The notes: generated by a model from the letters alone, not told the origin. Shown: positions 35,446 through 49,015, counted from the stretch's first letter. The stretch is DNA of 64,000 bases from Lantana camara (GCA_037501455.1 CM074863.1:57517501-57581500), one strand, 5' to 3'. Program-made: numbers and translations.

Positions 35446-36972
35446 TCCCCTATATATCATATAGAGAGGGGCGACCGAACCTAGTCCTAATGGACTAAGG
35501 ATTTGATCCCTCTCTCTCTCTCTTGTTACTTGATCATCAAGTAATCCCAAACCTTCACTTTGAATTCTAATTCAAATCAACTTTTAAGAGAGCTAAAATA
35601 TCCAAAATCCTTTTGGATAATATTATACTTCATTTATTAATAAATAAATAACTTATTTATCTAATTAATTAATTGATAATTAATTAAATAGATTAATTTC
35701 TCCAAAATAAGACTTCCATTTTAATTCAAAATTAAACCAAAGTCTATTAAATAATTAACACATTAATTATTTAACACATAAATAAATACACGCACGGTGC
35801 ACACGTGTCCATGTGTGACACGTGTGCTTCACACATGTGGAACCCTTTTGGCTCGATTAACTCGTTTAATCATTTCAAAGCCTCAACTCATGTAACCAAG
35901 TTGTTGTGTGTGACCCTCTAGGTTCTCAATTCAATTAGCAGTGACCCTAATTAATTAAGTAGTCCACAGATTAAACGAACATAGTCTAGCAACAGGTGTT
36001 TAACCCCTAGCTGAATTGGAATGTCTCAATTCGACAGAACATTTAAGTCATTGATTCATGTGAGATACAATCCTCCTACTTACTATCTCTCAACCAAGAT
36101 CTAGGGTAAGGGAATAATCAGAACCCTAATAATTTGGTCTTAAAGCTATGTGCATTTCATATCCATTTGATCTCAATGCAAGAAACCCTTTTCTTGATGT
36201 CTTGATCTACTGCCTTGGCCAAGGACTCCATATGGCATATGAATGACTTACACAATAAGAGATCACCTTGAAAATAAAAGTGTAGATCCTTTCTTGATTC
36301 TCATTCACTTTCATGAATCACTTGTGCAGGCCCAACATAATCCTTGGATCAGTTGTCTAAGGCGACACCCTTTAAAGCTTATACTTAAGACTACAGAGTT
36401 AACTCACAAAGTGACGTGGAACCTCAAGTCTAAGGATCAATTAATCACATCAATGACTCGTGGGATATTTCCTAATCTGGACATTTCCATTTCCTGAAAT
36501 AGAAACTTCCTTTCCCATTTAGAAATCTTCTCACACGGGGCACCTCAGTGAACTTACTTATGGAAGTAAGCACCCTAATGTATCACACACGTATCGATCA
36601 ACTATACACTTTGCACCTCCATGAAACAAGGTGGTCCTTCTTAAGGGCGTGATCCCACAAGCAAGCCTTAAAGGAGTCAGGTTGACACTCCTATTGCCTG
36701 TAGGACTCATAAGCTTGGAGTATTTTACTAATCATGACTTATGTGATATAGGGCTCGTTTCATGAACCATTCACCTAAATGGTAGAGTCCTAAAGTCATC
36801 AGGATTAGGGGATTTCTCATACATGCACAACTAAAGTAAACGTATACCAAACAAGAGCATATAAAGAAGTGTTGCCTCAATTCGTTATTTTATTCAAAGA
36901 TTATATGTGATTTCAATAAGGAAAAGTACAAAGCGGATATATAATCGGCTTTCTAGGGCACTACTCCTAACA
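35446..36972 (-). repeat. Copia 3' LTR, inner piece
   Basis: The remainder of the left copia LTR after element B, resuming CTCCCCTATATAT as in the right LTR at 60735. It ends CCTAACA at 36972, beside the polypurine tract (minus strand AAGTGGGAGAT, 36973-36983). Non-coding; short open frames here are spurious. Confidence 0.9.
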
Positions 36973-36988
36973 ATCTCCCACTTGCCCG

Positions 36989-39410
36989 TCAAAGCCATTC
37001 TGAAGCTACTCTAAGTCCCATCTTTTGAAGATGACCTTGGGAAGCTTCTCGACTAAGGGGTTTAGTAAGTGGATCTACCACCTTCTCTGCTGATGCGACC
37101 CTCTCAGTTTGCACATCTCCTCTTTGGATAATATAACGAATTAGGTGATACTTCCTCATAATGTTCTTGGTCCGTTGGTGAGATCTTGGTTCTCTTGCTT
37201 GAGCAACCGCCCCAGTGTTGTCACAAAACACAGTAATGGGGTCTTTCATGCTAGGAACAACATTCAACTGTTGAATGAAGTTTCTAATCCAAACACCTTC
37301 CTTAGCTGCATCATTTGCAGCTAAGTATTCGACTTCAGTGGTCGAATCTGCAGTGGTCGTTTGCTTGGAACTCTTCCAACTCATTGCTTCGCCGTTTAGG
37401 CAGAAAATGTATCCTGAGATTGACTTAAAATCATCTAAGTCAGATGCAAAGCTCGCATCGCAGTATCCTTTGATAGTAAGATCTTTCTGACCTCCGTAAA
37501 CTAAGAATAAAGCTTTAGTACTTTTCAAGTACTTAAGAATATTCTTCACGGCAGCCCGATGACCATCTCCAGGGTCAGATTGGAAACGACTTGTTACACA
37601 GAGTGTATAAGCCACATCTGGTCGAGTACATAACTTTACATACATTATGCTACCTATTGTTGATGTATAAGGTGTATGAGTCATTCTTTCCTTCTCAAGG
37701 TTAGTCTTAGGACACATCTTCTTTGGAAGACATGTTCCTACAATCACAGGAAGGTTCTTAACCTTTGCTGACTCCATATTGAATCTCTTCAATACTTTGT
37801 CAATGTACATCGACTGTGATAGTCCTATTAACCTTCTAGATCTATCTCGATAGATTTTAATTCCAAGGATATAGGATCCATCACCAAGATCTTTCATCTC
37901 GATAACCATAACTTAGTCACTTTCATGTCATCCCTCGAATTCCCAATAAGAAGGATGTCATCAACACAAAGTACTAAGAATTGCACTGAGGTCTCCAATT
38001 CCTTTCTATACACACATGATTCATTCGAAATTTGAATGAAGCTAAACGCTTTGACTGATTCATCAAATCGAATGTTCCAATTCCTAGAAGCCTGTTTCAA
38101 TCCATAGATTGATCTTTGGCGTTTGCAAACCTTTTGCTCACTCCCACTGAATGTGAAACTTATGGGTTGCTCCATATAAATGTCTTTAACAATGTCACCA
38201 TTGAGAAAGACAGTATTCACATCCATTTACCATATCTTATAGTCATAATATACAGCAATGGCAGGCATGATCCGAATAGACTTTTGCATTGCAACTAGTG
38301 AAAAGGTTCCATGAAAGTCCACATCGGGTCTTTGAGTGAATCCTTTTGGAACCAGTCTTGCTTTGTAGGCTGCAATGCTTCCATCAACTCCAAGCTTTCT
38401 CTTAAAGATCTATTTGCAACCTATGGGTTTGACCCCATCAGGCAAATCTACCGAGGTCCAAACTTGGTTGGAGTTCATGGAATCCATTTCGGATTTTATG
38501 GCTTCTATCCACTGTTCAGAGTCAGAATCTGAAAGTGCCTCGTCATATGTTAAAGGATCATTATCTTTTAGAGAGATCTCATGGAAGAATCCATACCATC
38601 TCTCCGGCTGTCTAGGAGTACGTTCAGAACGCCTTAGAGGAGGATTTACGTGTGTATCGAAATTCGTGATTGGTTGTGGTTGATCAGAATGGGATGTTTC
38701 TTCAGTGGGTGGCATGGGGTCACCTTGTACTTCCTCTAATTCTATGATCTCGCCTTTCTTTTCTTTAAGGAACGGTTCCTCAAGAAAAGTAGTATTTCTG
38801 GAAACAAACACCTTTTGTTCAGATTGATTATAGAAGTAGCATCTTATGGATTCCTTAGGATAACCTACAAAGTAGCATAAGTTAGAACGAGATTCTAAAT
38901 TATCTCCCACTGTCCTCTTCACGTAAACAGGACAACCCCAAATTCTTAAGTAAGAATAACTAGGGATTTTACCATGCCACATTTCATAGGGCGTTTTAGG
39001 GACTGACTTAGAGGAAACTAGATTCAAAATCTTTGCTGCACTTTCTAGGGCATAACCCCAGAAAGAAGGTGGTAAGTCAGTGAAACTCATCATGGAATGA
39101 ACCATATCGAGAAGAGTTCGATTCCTTCTCTCAAAAATTCCATTGAGTTGAGGAGTTCCCGGAGGTGTCCACTGAGAGATAATCCCATTATCTTTGAGAT
39201 GGTTAAGGAATTCTTCACTAAGATACTCGTCTCCTCGATCAGATCGAAGTGCTTCGATCTTGTGACCAGTCTGGTTCTCAACCTCCTTTTGAAATTCTAG
39301 GAATTTCTCAAAAGCTTCAGATTTATACTTCATTAAGTATACATAACCATACCGACTAAAGTCATCAGTAAAGGTTATGAAATACTGATGATTGTTTCTT
39401 GTGCTTACAC
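36989..39410 (-). pseudogene. Copia pol, C-terminal part (integrase core-RT-RNase H), broken
   Basis: Downstream half of the copia polyprotein. On the minus strand: integrase core resuming after the hAT insertion (TFTDDFSRYG, RSDRGDEY, NGIFERRNR, so the second catalytic D and the E are visible), the linker, then RT with FLNGD, YGLKQASRNW and the CVDDILL active site. The connection and RNase H follow (MKDLGDGSYILG, YCDASFASD, TTEVEYLAA). Breaks: stops near 38410 (after KPIGCK, TGG to TAG likely) and 38230 (CAA to TAA likely), and a frame change near 37900. It ends with a stop next to the polypurine tract. About 807 codons remain, close to normal for this part. Non-functional. Confidence 0.9.
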
Positions 39411-39970
39411 CAATGTTTTCAAAATCGGACCGGAGGGCGAACCGGAGGCCTTACTGGTTGTCGGTTTGATCGGTTCGATCGGTTGAACCACCGGTCGGAC
39501 CGGTATGACGTCATAAATAATAAATATTATTTTTAATAATATATATACATATATATAATATTCTAAAATAAAAATATATCACAATATCTAGAAAAATTGC
39601 ACTTTCTCCATCCAATATTCAAACATCTAATATTCAGTAGACACAATAATCTACATTTCCAAGTTCCAACATTCAATGTTCAAAAAAATAAACTATCTCA
39701 AAAGTCATAACAACAATATTCTACATTTCGAACCGTCAAAGTTCAAACAAAATGAACCACATTACTGGGACAAACTTAAGATTGATGTTTGTTTCCTAGA
39801 AATCACTACTGGGAAAACCTTATAGCTACGAAGTTCAAGAAATGATTCCACATTTTTTATCAATCAATCATCAAATACGTCATTCTCTTTCTTGAAGAAA
39901 GAGATAGAGTGAAGGTGTTACCTGGTGCGAGGGCATTTTCCGGCGAAGACTCCCGTACTGACGACAGCAC

Positions 39971-40821
39971 AATGGCTGTCGACGGCGGGCTCAAGGTACG
40001 AGTGCGGCTCTTTGTGCTTGACGGCGAGAAGGAGATGTTTCAGCCGTCAAGACCTCTACTTTCCTCTAGGGTTCATAGTTTCTGTCTTTCTGAATTTCAT
40101 TCTCAATTTTCAATTGCTTTATCACGTTTTCATTGATTCAAGACCAAAGTTGTGTTTTAAAATTAAAATTTGTTTTTGTAAAACGTTATTTGTCGTAAGA
40201 AATGCCTATTTTTTGAAAAAAAATTTGAAAAATTTTCAATTTCTATGCACAATGGCTGTCGACGGCGGGCTCAAGGTACGAGTGCGGCGCTTTGTGCTTG
40301 ACGGCGAGAAGGAGATGCTTCAGTCGTCAAGACCTCTACTTTCCTCTAGGGTTCAAAGTTTCTGTCTTTCTGAATTTCATTCTCAATTCTCAATTGCTTT
40401 ATCACGTTTTCATTGATTCAGGACCAAAGTTATGTTTTAAAATTAAAATTTGTTTTTGTAAAACGTTATTTGTCGTAAGAAATGCCTACTTTTAAAAAAA
40501 AAAAAAAAAATTTCAATTTCTATGCACAATGGCTGTCGACGGTGGGCTCAAGGTACAAGTGCGGCGCTTTGTGCTTGACGGCGAGAAGGAGATGCTTCAG
40601 CCGTCAAGACCTCTACTTTCCTCTAGGGTTCATAGTTTCTATCTTTCTGAATTTCATTCTCAATTTTGAATTGCTTTATCACGTTTTCATTGATTCAAGA
40701 CTAAAGTTGTGTTTTAAAATTAAAATTTGTTTTTGTAAAACGTTATTTGTCGTAAGAAATGCCTATTTAAAAAAAAAAATGAAAAAATTTCAATTTCTAT
40801 GCACAATGGTTGTCGACGGCG
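39971..40821 (+). repeat. ~278-bp tandem repeats inside the hAT element
   Basis: Units start at 39971, 40251, 40528 and 40805 (lengths 280, 277, 277). The fourth is cut by element E and continues at 56314-56570. Each begins CACAATGGCTGTCGACGG, and all end in a variable A-run then TTTCAATTTC. Each reads like a captured gene piece: a good start-codon context, eight codons, then a donor-like AAG|GTACGAG. No known protein domain. Confidence 0.85.
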
Positions 40822-41334
40822 TGTAGCACCCCAAACGGAGGATGCCACATCCCCCGCGCTATGACCCAGGCCCGATCATGAAATGGGAATCCATGCCCGA
40901 ATCCGAATTAGAGCGAACGGGAGTTCAAACGCACACGCTATGCTAGGCGGATCTAACTTGACAAACTCAGAGTGCGGAAGCAAAACAAACATTCAAACAA
41001 GATAGCAGAAGCATTTAAAACATACAAAGCAGGTGACGGGTTCAACTAGCATAGATACCTAGTCCCGAATATCAACAGTAAACATAGCAGGTGACGGGTT
41101 CAACTAGCACAGATACCTAGTCTCGAAAAGTCAGATCAACATAACATAATAATCATCAAGTGCCACAAGGGCCGAATACGAATGCCACGCAGGGCTATCG
41201 AATAGTAAAGTATAATCACAAGTCTATAAGCCAAAACATAAGTAAAGTGTAAGAAAGACAAATGCAACTAGAAAGGCTAGACCGACGAAGTGCAACTCAA
41301 ACGACTCACTCCCGCCTACCAAACGCCAACATAC

Positions 41335-43737
41335 CTGCACCTAAAAGTGTAAATGAGGGGTCAGTCAACTTGACCGAGTGAGGGGGCTAACGCACACCCA
41401 CTATATATATATATATAGAGCATAGCACATCAGAAGGGCGGACTCATGAACCGGAGATAGGTGTTACAACCCAAAGACATTTCCAAAAGTACCCAAAAGA
41501 TAGATATATAAGCTTTAGAAAACATTTTAGAAACTCTATCTCGATCCATGATTCCCAGACAGAACACATCACATGCTCGGCGAGTACGGGCTTCCAACCT
41601 TTACTCCTCAGAATCATATCAGAACATAAAATACAAAATCAATCCAACCGTCACACCAATGATGGAGGGGATGTGTCGTCCCCAAACCATCCAGAACATA
41701 CATACCCTCAAGGGGTAGCGAACCCACAAGAGTCCTCCCCGGCCTTAGCCGAAGGCTCAAGATACCACACCTTCCCTACAGCACGGGTCGCGTGAAGATA
41801 TCTCAAATGGAACTACGCACAGGTATCTCCCCGACGGCCCTAACCGTCCCGGGGGCTCCTTACCCATAGCTCCTCGGATCCACATACATACATACATACA
41901 GATGCCAATATTTCATGGCCAACTCGCTACAGAGCATAACGTAACATACTTTTCAAAACAGGTTACATATGCTTTCATATCTAATTTTCCAAAACAGAGT
42001 TGTTTCACAAGGTCATAAACATATCATATTCAACACATACGTATATAATAGATATACTCGCATGCTGGGGTTGAAATCAGCATATTAAGGCTGTAGGTCG
42101 CATAACTATACAAAATCCTAAACCTCACCTCGTAGTAGTAGAGTCTGAGAGTGTGAAGGGCCAAACACTCTAAACCTCGGGCTCACCGGCACCACTAAAC
42201 TCTGTAACGAGACCTACAAAAGCCCAGACATAAACACTATATGAACCAAGTAAGACGCACGGCGACATAGAACATCATGTAAGAAATGCATTATGGAATG
42301 ATATGTATCACATAGGTCACGTAACATAGCATAAGACATGTATTTAATAATAAATTACACAATTAATCATGAAGTACTAGAGTTTAGAGCATAATTAAAG
42401 TAATATCATAACATATAATATACCAAGCAACCCAAAGGCTAAGATAAACAATCTCAGTTCATATCACTCTTAAGGTTAAAAGCGCATTTATAACATATAA
42501 AATATTCTAACACTTTCGATAATTAACCAAGTCAGATTGTAATAGCAATTACTCTAAAATAGAAAATGGATACAACACATTAATGCCGTCAAAGAAAGAA
42601 AGCGGGGTTATCTTGAATTCTCATTTCCATTTTAATACCTAGAATTTATAATTACACTAACACCTAAATATATATATATATACAACGTTAATTTAGAATA
42701 TTATATAAGAAATTTCATTTACACCTAATACACGCCAAGCACTCAACAATAATTAATCTATCTATCTTAATTCAATTAAATATACAATATACACACATGT
42801 ATGGATCACTTCGTGATGCTATAGAAAGTGGCGTGAAAAAGGAGCTTTAGACACAAGAATTCAATACCCAAATTAAATGAAGGAAGCAACGTGGCGGCAG
42901 GAAGATGAAAGTAAGATCATGCTACCCAATTACAATTAATCAAACTATCACACATCACTTAAGTAATTTAAAGCTTGTTGACTTAATTCCATCTTTTGTT
43001 ACTGCATAAACATGCCACAACCGGTACATTACACAAGCCAATTTTTTAATTAATTCCAAGTAATAGTCACGGTTCCCCATGTACATTTCACGCAGCAAAA
43101 GGGATGAAATAAAATAAGGAGCTAAGTCATTTTTAGTGTGTCCAACATTAATTGGTGCATGTATTAATAATTCAAATCTTGGAAAAGTCAATCCTCAAAT
43201 TCAAAGAGATAAAGGAGTAAGGTTCGGACAGACTCAAGTGTTCACACCTCCAAATTTCTCAATTCAAACAATCATTACAACCCTATTACTTAGACCCACT
43301 AGCATAAAATCAAACTTTTATTATTCAACAGCATTCTCTCACAGAAACGTTCCTATTTATAAAGAAAAAGGTCATGATGTCGGCAACAAAAGAGAGCAAC
43401 ATGTATAAATAATCCTAAGTCAGATTCGTCCCTTTCCTTCCAGTAATCATCACGGTATCCAAGTTTAAGCACTACAAAGTTTGACATAATTTGAGAATCA
43501 TGATTTTTCATTTACAGTTCATTTGCAGCGCAGTTGCTGCTCTCGATTCCAGCGGAAAAATAAAAAGGCAGACGAATAGGGCGAAATTTCCAGCCTAAAT
43601 TAATTAATTAACATATATATACCATCAAAGCTTGCTCAAATAATTCAAGATCTCATCATTCAAGTTCATACCAACAATTTCATGCTCCAATCCAAAAATA
43701 GAAATGAAATACTCATTAAAAGAGATTCAAAGCTTAC
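41335..43737 (-). other. Predicted LTR intron in element E 3' LTR
   Basis: On the minus strand, donor AAG|GTAAGC at 43737. The acceptor region has GTTGACTGACCCC, TTTACACTTTTAG and GTGCAG|GTATG, with the last intron base 41335; GGTAGGCGGGAG follows. The 5' LTR pair is 53228-55629. Prediction only. Confidence 0.5.
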
Positions 43738-44035
43738 CTTATCTTGTGAAGGAGTGAGAAATTAAGGAATATGGGCTCTTAGAATGAAAGATGGTTCAAG
43801 TCTTGATCTTCTCTTGAAATTTCTCCTTGAATCTCTTGGAAGCTAACTTGTGTGGTTTGAAATGAAATGAAAAGGGGATAAAGCTATTTATATGGTGGCT
43901 AATAGTTTTAGGTCAAGATCAGGGTTTCCAAGATAAAATGTGGGGCTAAAGGCTTGAATAGGATTTGGGCTCAAATAAATGACCTTCGGCCCAATAAGTC
44001 ACAATTATAAAGGTTTAAAGTCTAAATGGTTTCCG

Positions 44036-44115
44036 AAAAATATAAAATAAATTCCGTTGGACCCGAATTATCGATTCAAGCCCAATGGTGGTGTCGGAAT
44101 TCGAATTCGAATTCC
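44036..44115 (-). promoter_or_regulatory. Element E 3' LTR core promoter: palindrome plus TATA
   Basis: GGAATTCGAATTCGAATTCC (44096-44115) lies 52 bp upstream of TATATTTTTC (from 44044) on the minus strand. The identical module in the 5' LTR is at 55988-56007 and 55936. Confidence 0.65.
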
Positions 44116-44411
44116 CGAGCCCATATTGGTCCCGAATGACCCGAACTCACCTAATTCAAGTTAGGCCCAAAACACACAAATAGGTCCAAGTCCTATTTGA
44201 ATCAAATTCCAACAATTAATTTAAATTCATCCAAGTTCCATTCTCAAGTTGTCATGCAAGAATTCATATTTTACTATTTTGGATTTTAGTCAATTAAGTC
44301 ACATTTTCAATCAAAGTTGGAATTAAACACATAAAAAGGAAATTAAATCACATAAGTGCATAAGGTAAACTCTCTCGTGGCGCATACCTGTACGATTTAT
44401 CGGACGGGGCG

Positions 44412-47400
44412 TCACAACCTTCCCCCCTTAGGAGAACCTGTCCTCAGGTTCGCTGCTTGAAACAACTCCGGATACAACTTCCTCATCTTCTCCTCGGTCT
44501 CCCAAGTGGATTCCTCAGATTTCTGATCTCTCCACAACACTCTGACGAAAGGAATCTGTTTGTTTCTCAACACTTGTACTTTTCAATCCTGAATCTCAAC
44601 TGGGTGCTTCACAATCGTCAAATCGGACTCAAGTTGTACCTCTTCAACTGGTAAAACCGTCGACTCATCGGGGTAGAACTTCCGAAGCTGTGAAACGTGG
44701 AACACATTGTGAATCCCAGTCAAACTCGACGGTAGGTCCAACCTATACGCCACCTCTCCAATCCTCTCTAGAATCTCAAACGGTCCAAGATATCGAGGGC
44801 TAAGCTTCCCTCCTCTACCAATACGAGAAAAGCCCTTCCTAGGAGATGCCTTCAAGAAAACGCGATCTCCGACCTCAAACTCGAGGGGCCTTCTCCTCTT
44901 ATCCGCATAACTCTTCTGTCTATCCTGAGCTGCTTTCATTCTCTGCTGAATCAACTTAACCTTCTCAACCATCTTCTCAATCTTAGACGAGACCTTAGCT
45001 CTCATGAGCTTACCATCCTTAGTCCATCGCCAATCCTCAATATCCCAATATAGTGGCGACCTACACTTCCTCCCATAAAGTGCCTCGTAAGGAGCCATAC
45101 CAATCGAAGCCTGGTAACTGTTGTTGTTAGAGAATTCAACCAATGTCAAGTGCTTATCCCATTTATCCTTAAAATCCAATGCACATGCCCTTAACATATC
45201 CTCGAGATACTTAATCAGCCGCTCTGATTGTCCATCAGTCTGTGGATGTGATGCGGTGCTAAACTTAAGCTTTGTACCCAAGCACTTCTGAAGATCCTGC
45301 CAAAAACTAGCTGTAAACCGAGGATCCCGATCTGATACGATACTAGCTGGAACCCCATGTAGTTTTACTATCTCATTACAATACAATTCAGCCAACTTAG
45401 GTACCTTATCCGTCATCCGAACCTTAAGGAAATGGGCAGACTTCGTCAAACGGTCTATCACTACCCAAATCCCATCGAATCCTCTCCTAGACCTCGGCAG
45501 GCCGGACGCAAAGTCCATAGTCACCTGCTCCCACTTCCACTCTGGTATCGGAAGTGGTTGGAGAGTACCTCCCGATTTCTGATGTTCTGCCTTAACCATT
45601 TGGCATGTCAGACATCGCTTCACAAAGAATGCGACATCCCTCTTCATGCCACTCCACCAATATAGCTCTTTCAAGTCCCGGTACATCTTTGTACCTCCTG
45701 GGTGAATGGAATAACCGGAGCGGTGCGCCTCCTCAAGTATTAGCCTCTTGAGCTGGTTAGGCACACACACTCTTGTCTTAAACCTGAACAAACCAGAATC
45801 ATCAAACCCAAACTTAGTCTCTGGATCATCTCTAGAACGAGCAACCAATCTCTGAATCCCGAGATCCGTAGATTGAGCCTCCAACAATCTCTGCCTCAAA
45901 TCTGGTTGAACCGTGATGTTGGCTAACCTAGCCACTGAAACCAAAACAGTCGAACTCTGTTCAGAAAACTCAGCCACTAAACTCGAAATACTGACTTTCC
46001 TGCTCAACGCGTCGGCAACCACATTTGCCTTACCCGGATGGTAGCGAATCGTACAATCATAGTCCTGTAAGAACTCAACCCATCTCCTCTGTCTCAAGTT
46101 AAGCTCTCTCTGCGTGAACAAGTACTGAAGACTCTTATGATCCGAGAATACCTCAAATGTAGCACCATAGAGGTAGTGGCGCCACTTAGACAATGCAAAC
46201 ACGACTGCTGCTAGCTCTAGATCATGGGTGGGGTAATTCTGCTCATGCACCTTCAACTTCGTAGAGGCATAAGCTACAACCCGTCCGTTCTGCATCAACA
46301 CATAACCCAGTCCTTCTTTAGAAGCATCTGCATAAACTGCATATCCATCAACTCCCTCGGGTAGGGTAAGAACCGGTGCAGTAGTCAACCTTTCCTTTAA
46401 AATCTGAAAACTCCTCTCATAACCATCATCCCATTCAAACTTGGTTTCCTTCTTGGTCAACTTAGTTAACGGGGCTGCAATCTTAGAGAAATCCATCACA
46501 AACCTCCTATAATAACCTGCCAAGCCCAGAAGACTCCGTATCTCAGAGGCGTTCCTAGGCCTCTCCCAATGTAGCACCGTCTCAATCTTAGAGGGATCGA
46601 CCTCAATTCCATTGCCTGAGATGATGTGACCTAGAAAGGTGACTCGATCAATCCAAAACTCGCACTTACTGAACTTAGCATACAACTTATGCTCTCTAAG
46701 TGTTTCCAACACAATCCGAAGATGTTGTGCATGCTCCTCAACCGATCTAGAATACACCAAGATGTCATCTATAAAGATCACCACGAACTTAACAAGAAAC
46801 GGTCATCATATCCATAAACACTGCAGGAGCATTCGTCAATCCAAACGGCATAACCACAAACTCAAAGTGTCCATATGTCGTGTTGAATCCAGTCTTAGAG
46901 ATGTCCTCCTCTCTAATCCTCAACTGATAGTAACCCTGCCTCAAATCCAATTTGGAGTACACACTCGAACCCTGGAAGCTATCAAACAACTCCTCCATAT
47001 GGGGCAAAGGATACTTGTTCTTAACTGTCATCCTGTTCAGCTCACGGTAGTCTATACACATTCTTAACGTCCCATCTTTCTTCTTAACAAATAGAACGGG
47101 AGCACCCCATGGAGAAGTGCTCGGACGAATGTATCCACTAACCAAAAGCTCATCCAACTGCTTCTTCAGTTCTTTCAACTCGGCAGGAGCCATCCTGTAG
47201 GGGGTCTTCGAATAGGGCTCTGCTCCGGGATAGAGGTCCACCACAAACTCAATATCCCTGTCAGGTGGTAAGGACCCCAAACTCTCCGGGAACACGTCCA
47301 GATACTCCCGAACGACCTCCGTCTCCTCAAGCTTGACCTTGTCCTTGGGTTTGTTCAAAAGGTAAGCAACGAAACCTGTAGCACCATCCCGGACTAACTT

Positions 47401-48840
47401 ACTAGCCTCAACAAAGGATATAAACGAGCTGGATCCCAAACTCTCTCCTGAAAACACCGCAGAATCAAAAGAAATCCTTGTCAAACGGCAATCCATAACT
47501 GCACCATGTCGGGAAAGCCAATCCATCCCAAGAATCACCTTAAATCTCCCCATCGGCATCACAATCAAATCAGCAGGAAAAACCCGACCCTCAAAACTTA
47601 CCGGACACTCACGAAACACTCTGTCCGTCTCCAAGCTCCCCCCCAAAGGAGAGCTCACCACAAACACATGCGCAGATATCTCAGCAAGTAAAGGCAAGGA
47701 AGAAACAATATCCCGGGCAATAAAAGAATGAGTAGCCCCGGGATCAAACAATGCATGTAATGATATGCAATGAATATGTATTGTACCTTCCACTACAGCA
47801 TTCTGATCAATATCTGCTATCTCCTCCTCGCCCTCCAAAGCATAAGCACGAGCATGAACCATCGGCCTCTTCTTTGGACAAGCATCCACCATGTGATCAG
47901 CCGACCCACACACAAGGCACCTACCCAAATATCTCCAACATTTCTCCAACGGATGAGCACCCTGACAGTGAGAGCAACTGGCTGGAGCTGGTGCCGGCAA
48001 TGCTGGTGGTCCTCTAGGAGCAGCGGGACCGGGCTTCTTGTTAATGAAGCCCTGTGGATGAAAAGCTGGTGTAGAAGTAGTAGAAGCAGGAGCAGCAGGC
48101 TTCTTGCCCGAACCAGAACCCGAACCATGCCCCGAAGAGAATGATGGGGGCCCCAACCTCCGTCTCTGAGCCTCGACCTGAATAGCCCTCTTGGTAACCT
48201 CATCCCAAGTGCCAACATCGATAGCCTGAAGAGCCCTCTGAATATCCTCTCGAAGCCCATGAAGAAAGTGGCAGGCTCTGTGTGCATCAATATCAGTGAT
48301 GTGGGAAGCATAGGGAGCAAACCTCTCAAACTCTAGAAAGTAGACCTCAACAGATCTGGATCCCTGCTTCAGCTCAGAGAACTCCTGAAGTATGCGCTCT
48401 CGTGCACTATAAGGTATATACTTCTCATGGAACTCATGCACAAAAGTCTCCCAAGTGAACTCCATGCCACTCCTCTCAAGTCTGGATCGAACTCCCTTCA
48501 GTCAGTTAGCTGCCTGCCCCTGAATGAATCGAGCAGTACAAACAGCCCTATCCTGAGAACTCCCTGGGCAAATCTCCCAAATACCACTGATCTCAGCTAA
48601 TCACTCCTCGGCCTTGATGTCATCTCCTCCAAACCACTTAGGAGGGTTGTTGTTCCGAAACTTCCTATACACAGCTGAGATAGTACCATCCTGACCATCA
48701 ACTGGTGGTGCCTGCTGTCTCTGATTCTGTTGTAACTGATTGAGAAGTGCCTGAACAATGTTCTCCGTATTCAGTGGTGGTGGCAGAGGCGGATTCAGCG
48801 CATCCGGTGAAGCCTCTCGGTCCCGGCGTCTAGCAGGCAT
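44412..48840 (-). pseudogene. Element E gag-pol polyprotein (Tekay), nearly intact
   Basis: About 1476 codons in the usual Tekay order. Start ATG at 48840 (MPARRRDREASP). Gag has FPG-like PPKWFGGDD and [12 protein letters not shown], then a first knuckle [13 protein letters not shown] and a second, [14 protein letters not shown]. Protease has [11 protein letters not shown] has [19 protein letters not shown] and FIDDIL. RNase H has [10 protein letters not shown] and FSDHKSLQY. Integrase has [29 protein letters not shown] and SERLIKY. The tail has [13 protein letters not shown] and a chromodomain ending WETEEKMRKLYPELF. Breaks: TGA at 48601-48603 and 48502-48504 (tryptophan positions), one frameshift near 46787 in RT, and TGA at 44583-44585 just before the chromodomain. 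The final stop uses the first bases of the LTR. Confidence 0.93.
44417..44430 (-). other. Polypurine tract of element E
   Basis: Minus-strand TAAGGGGGGAAGGT next to the 3' LTR. It lies inside the end of the polyprotein frame. Confidence 0.88.
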
Positions 48841-49015
48841 CCTGAAATTCAAAGATTCAAGCAATATTGATGCATTTGGATTAGTACGTGTGTATGTATA
48901 CAAGTATTAGAAATAAACAAGTATTCAAATAAATGAGTCACATAACCACATTGTCCTATGCCGTACCAACTAGACAGACACGACACGACACAAGAGCTCC
49001 GTTTTGCAACCTAGA

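Larger units (their letters stand above)
40822..44416 (-). repeat. Element E 3' LTR
   Basis: 3595 bp. Promoter palindrome (GGAATTCG/CGAATTCC arms, 44096-44115), TATA at 44044, donor at 43737, acceptor at 41335. It lacks the GC palindrome array found in the other LTRs. A short TA run lies at 41402-41417. Small frames here (e.g. 42955-43191) are repeated in the other LTR and are not genes. Confidence 0.93.

Noticed and set aside
42955..43408. Small frames in the E LTR, one repeated with identical protein at 54847-55083
   Set aside because: Identity is explained by the two LTRs being near-identical copies; there is no independent sign of coding.
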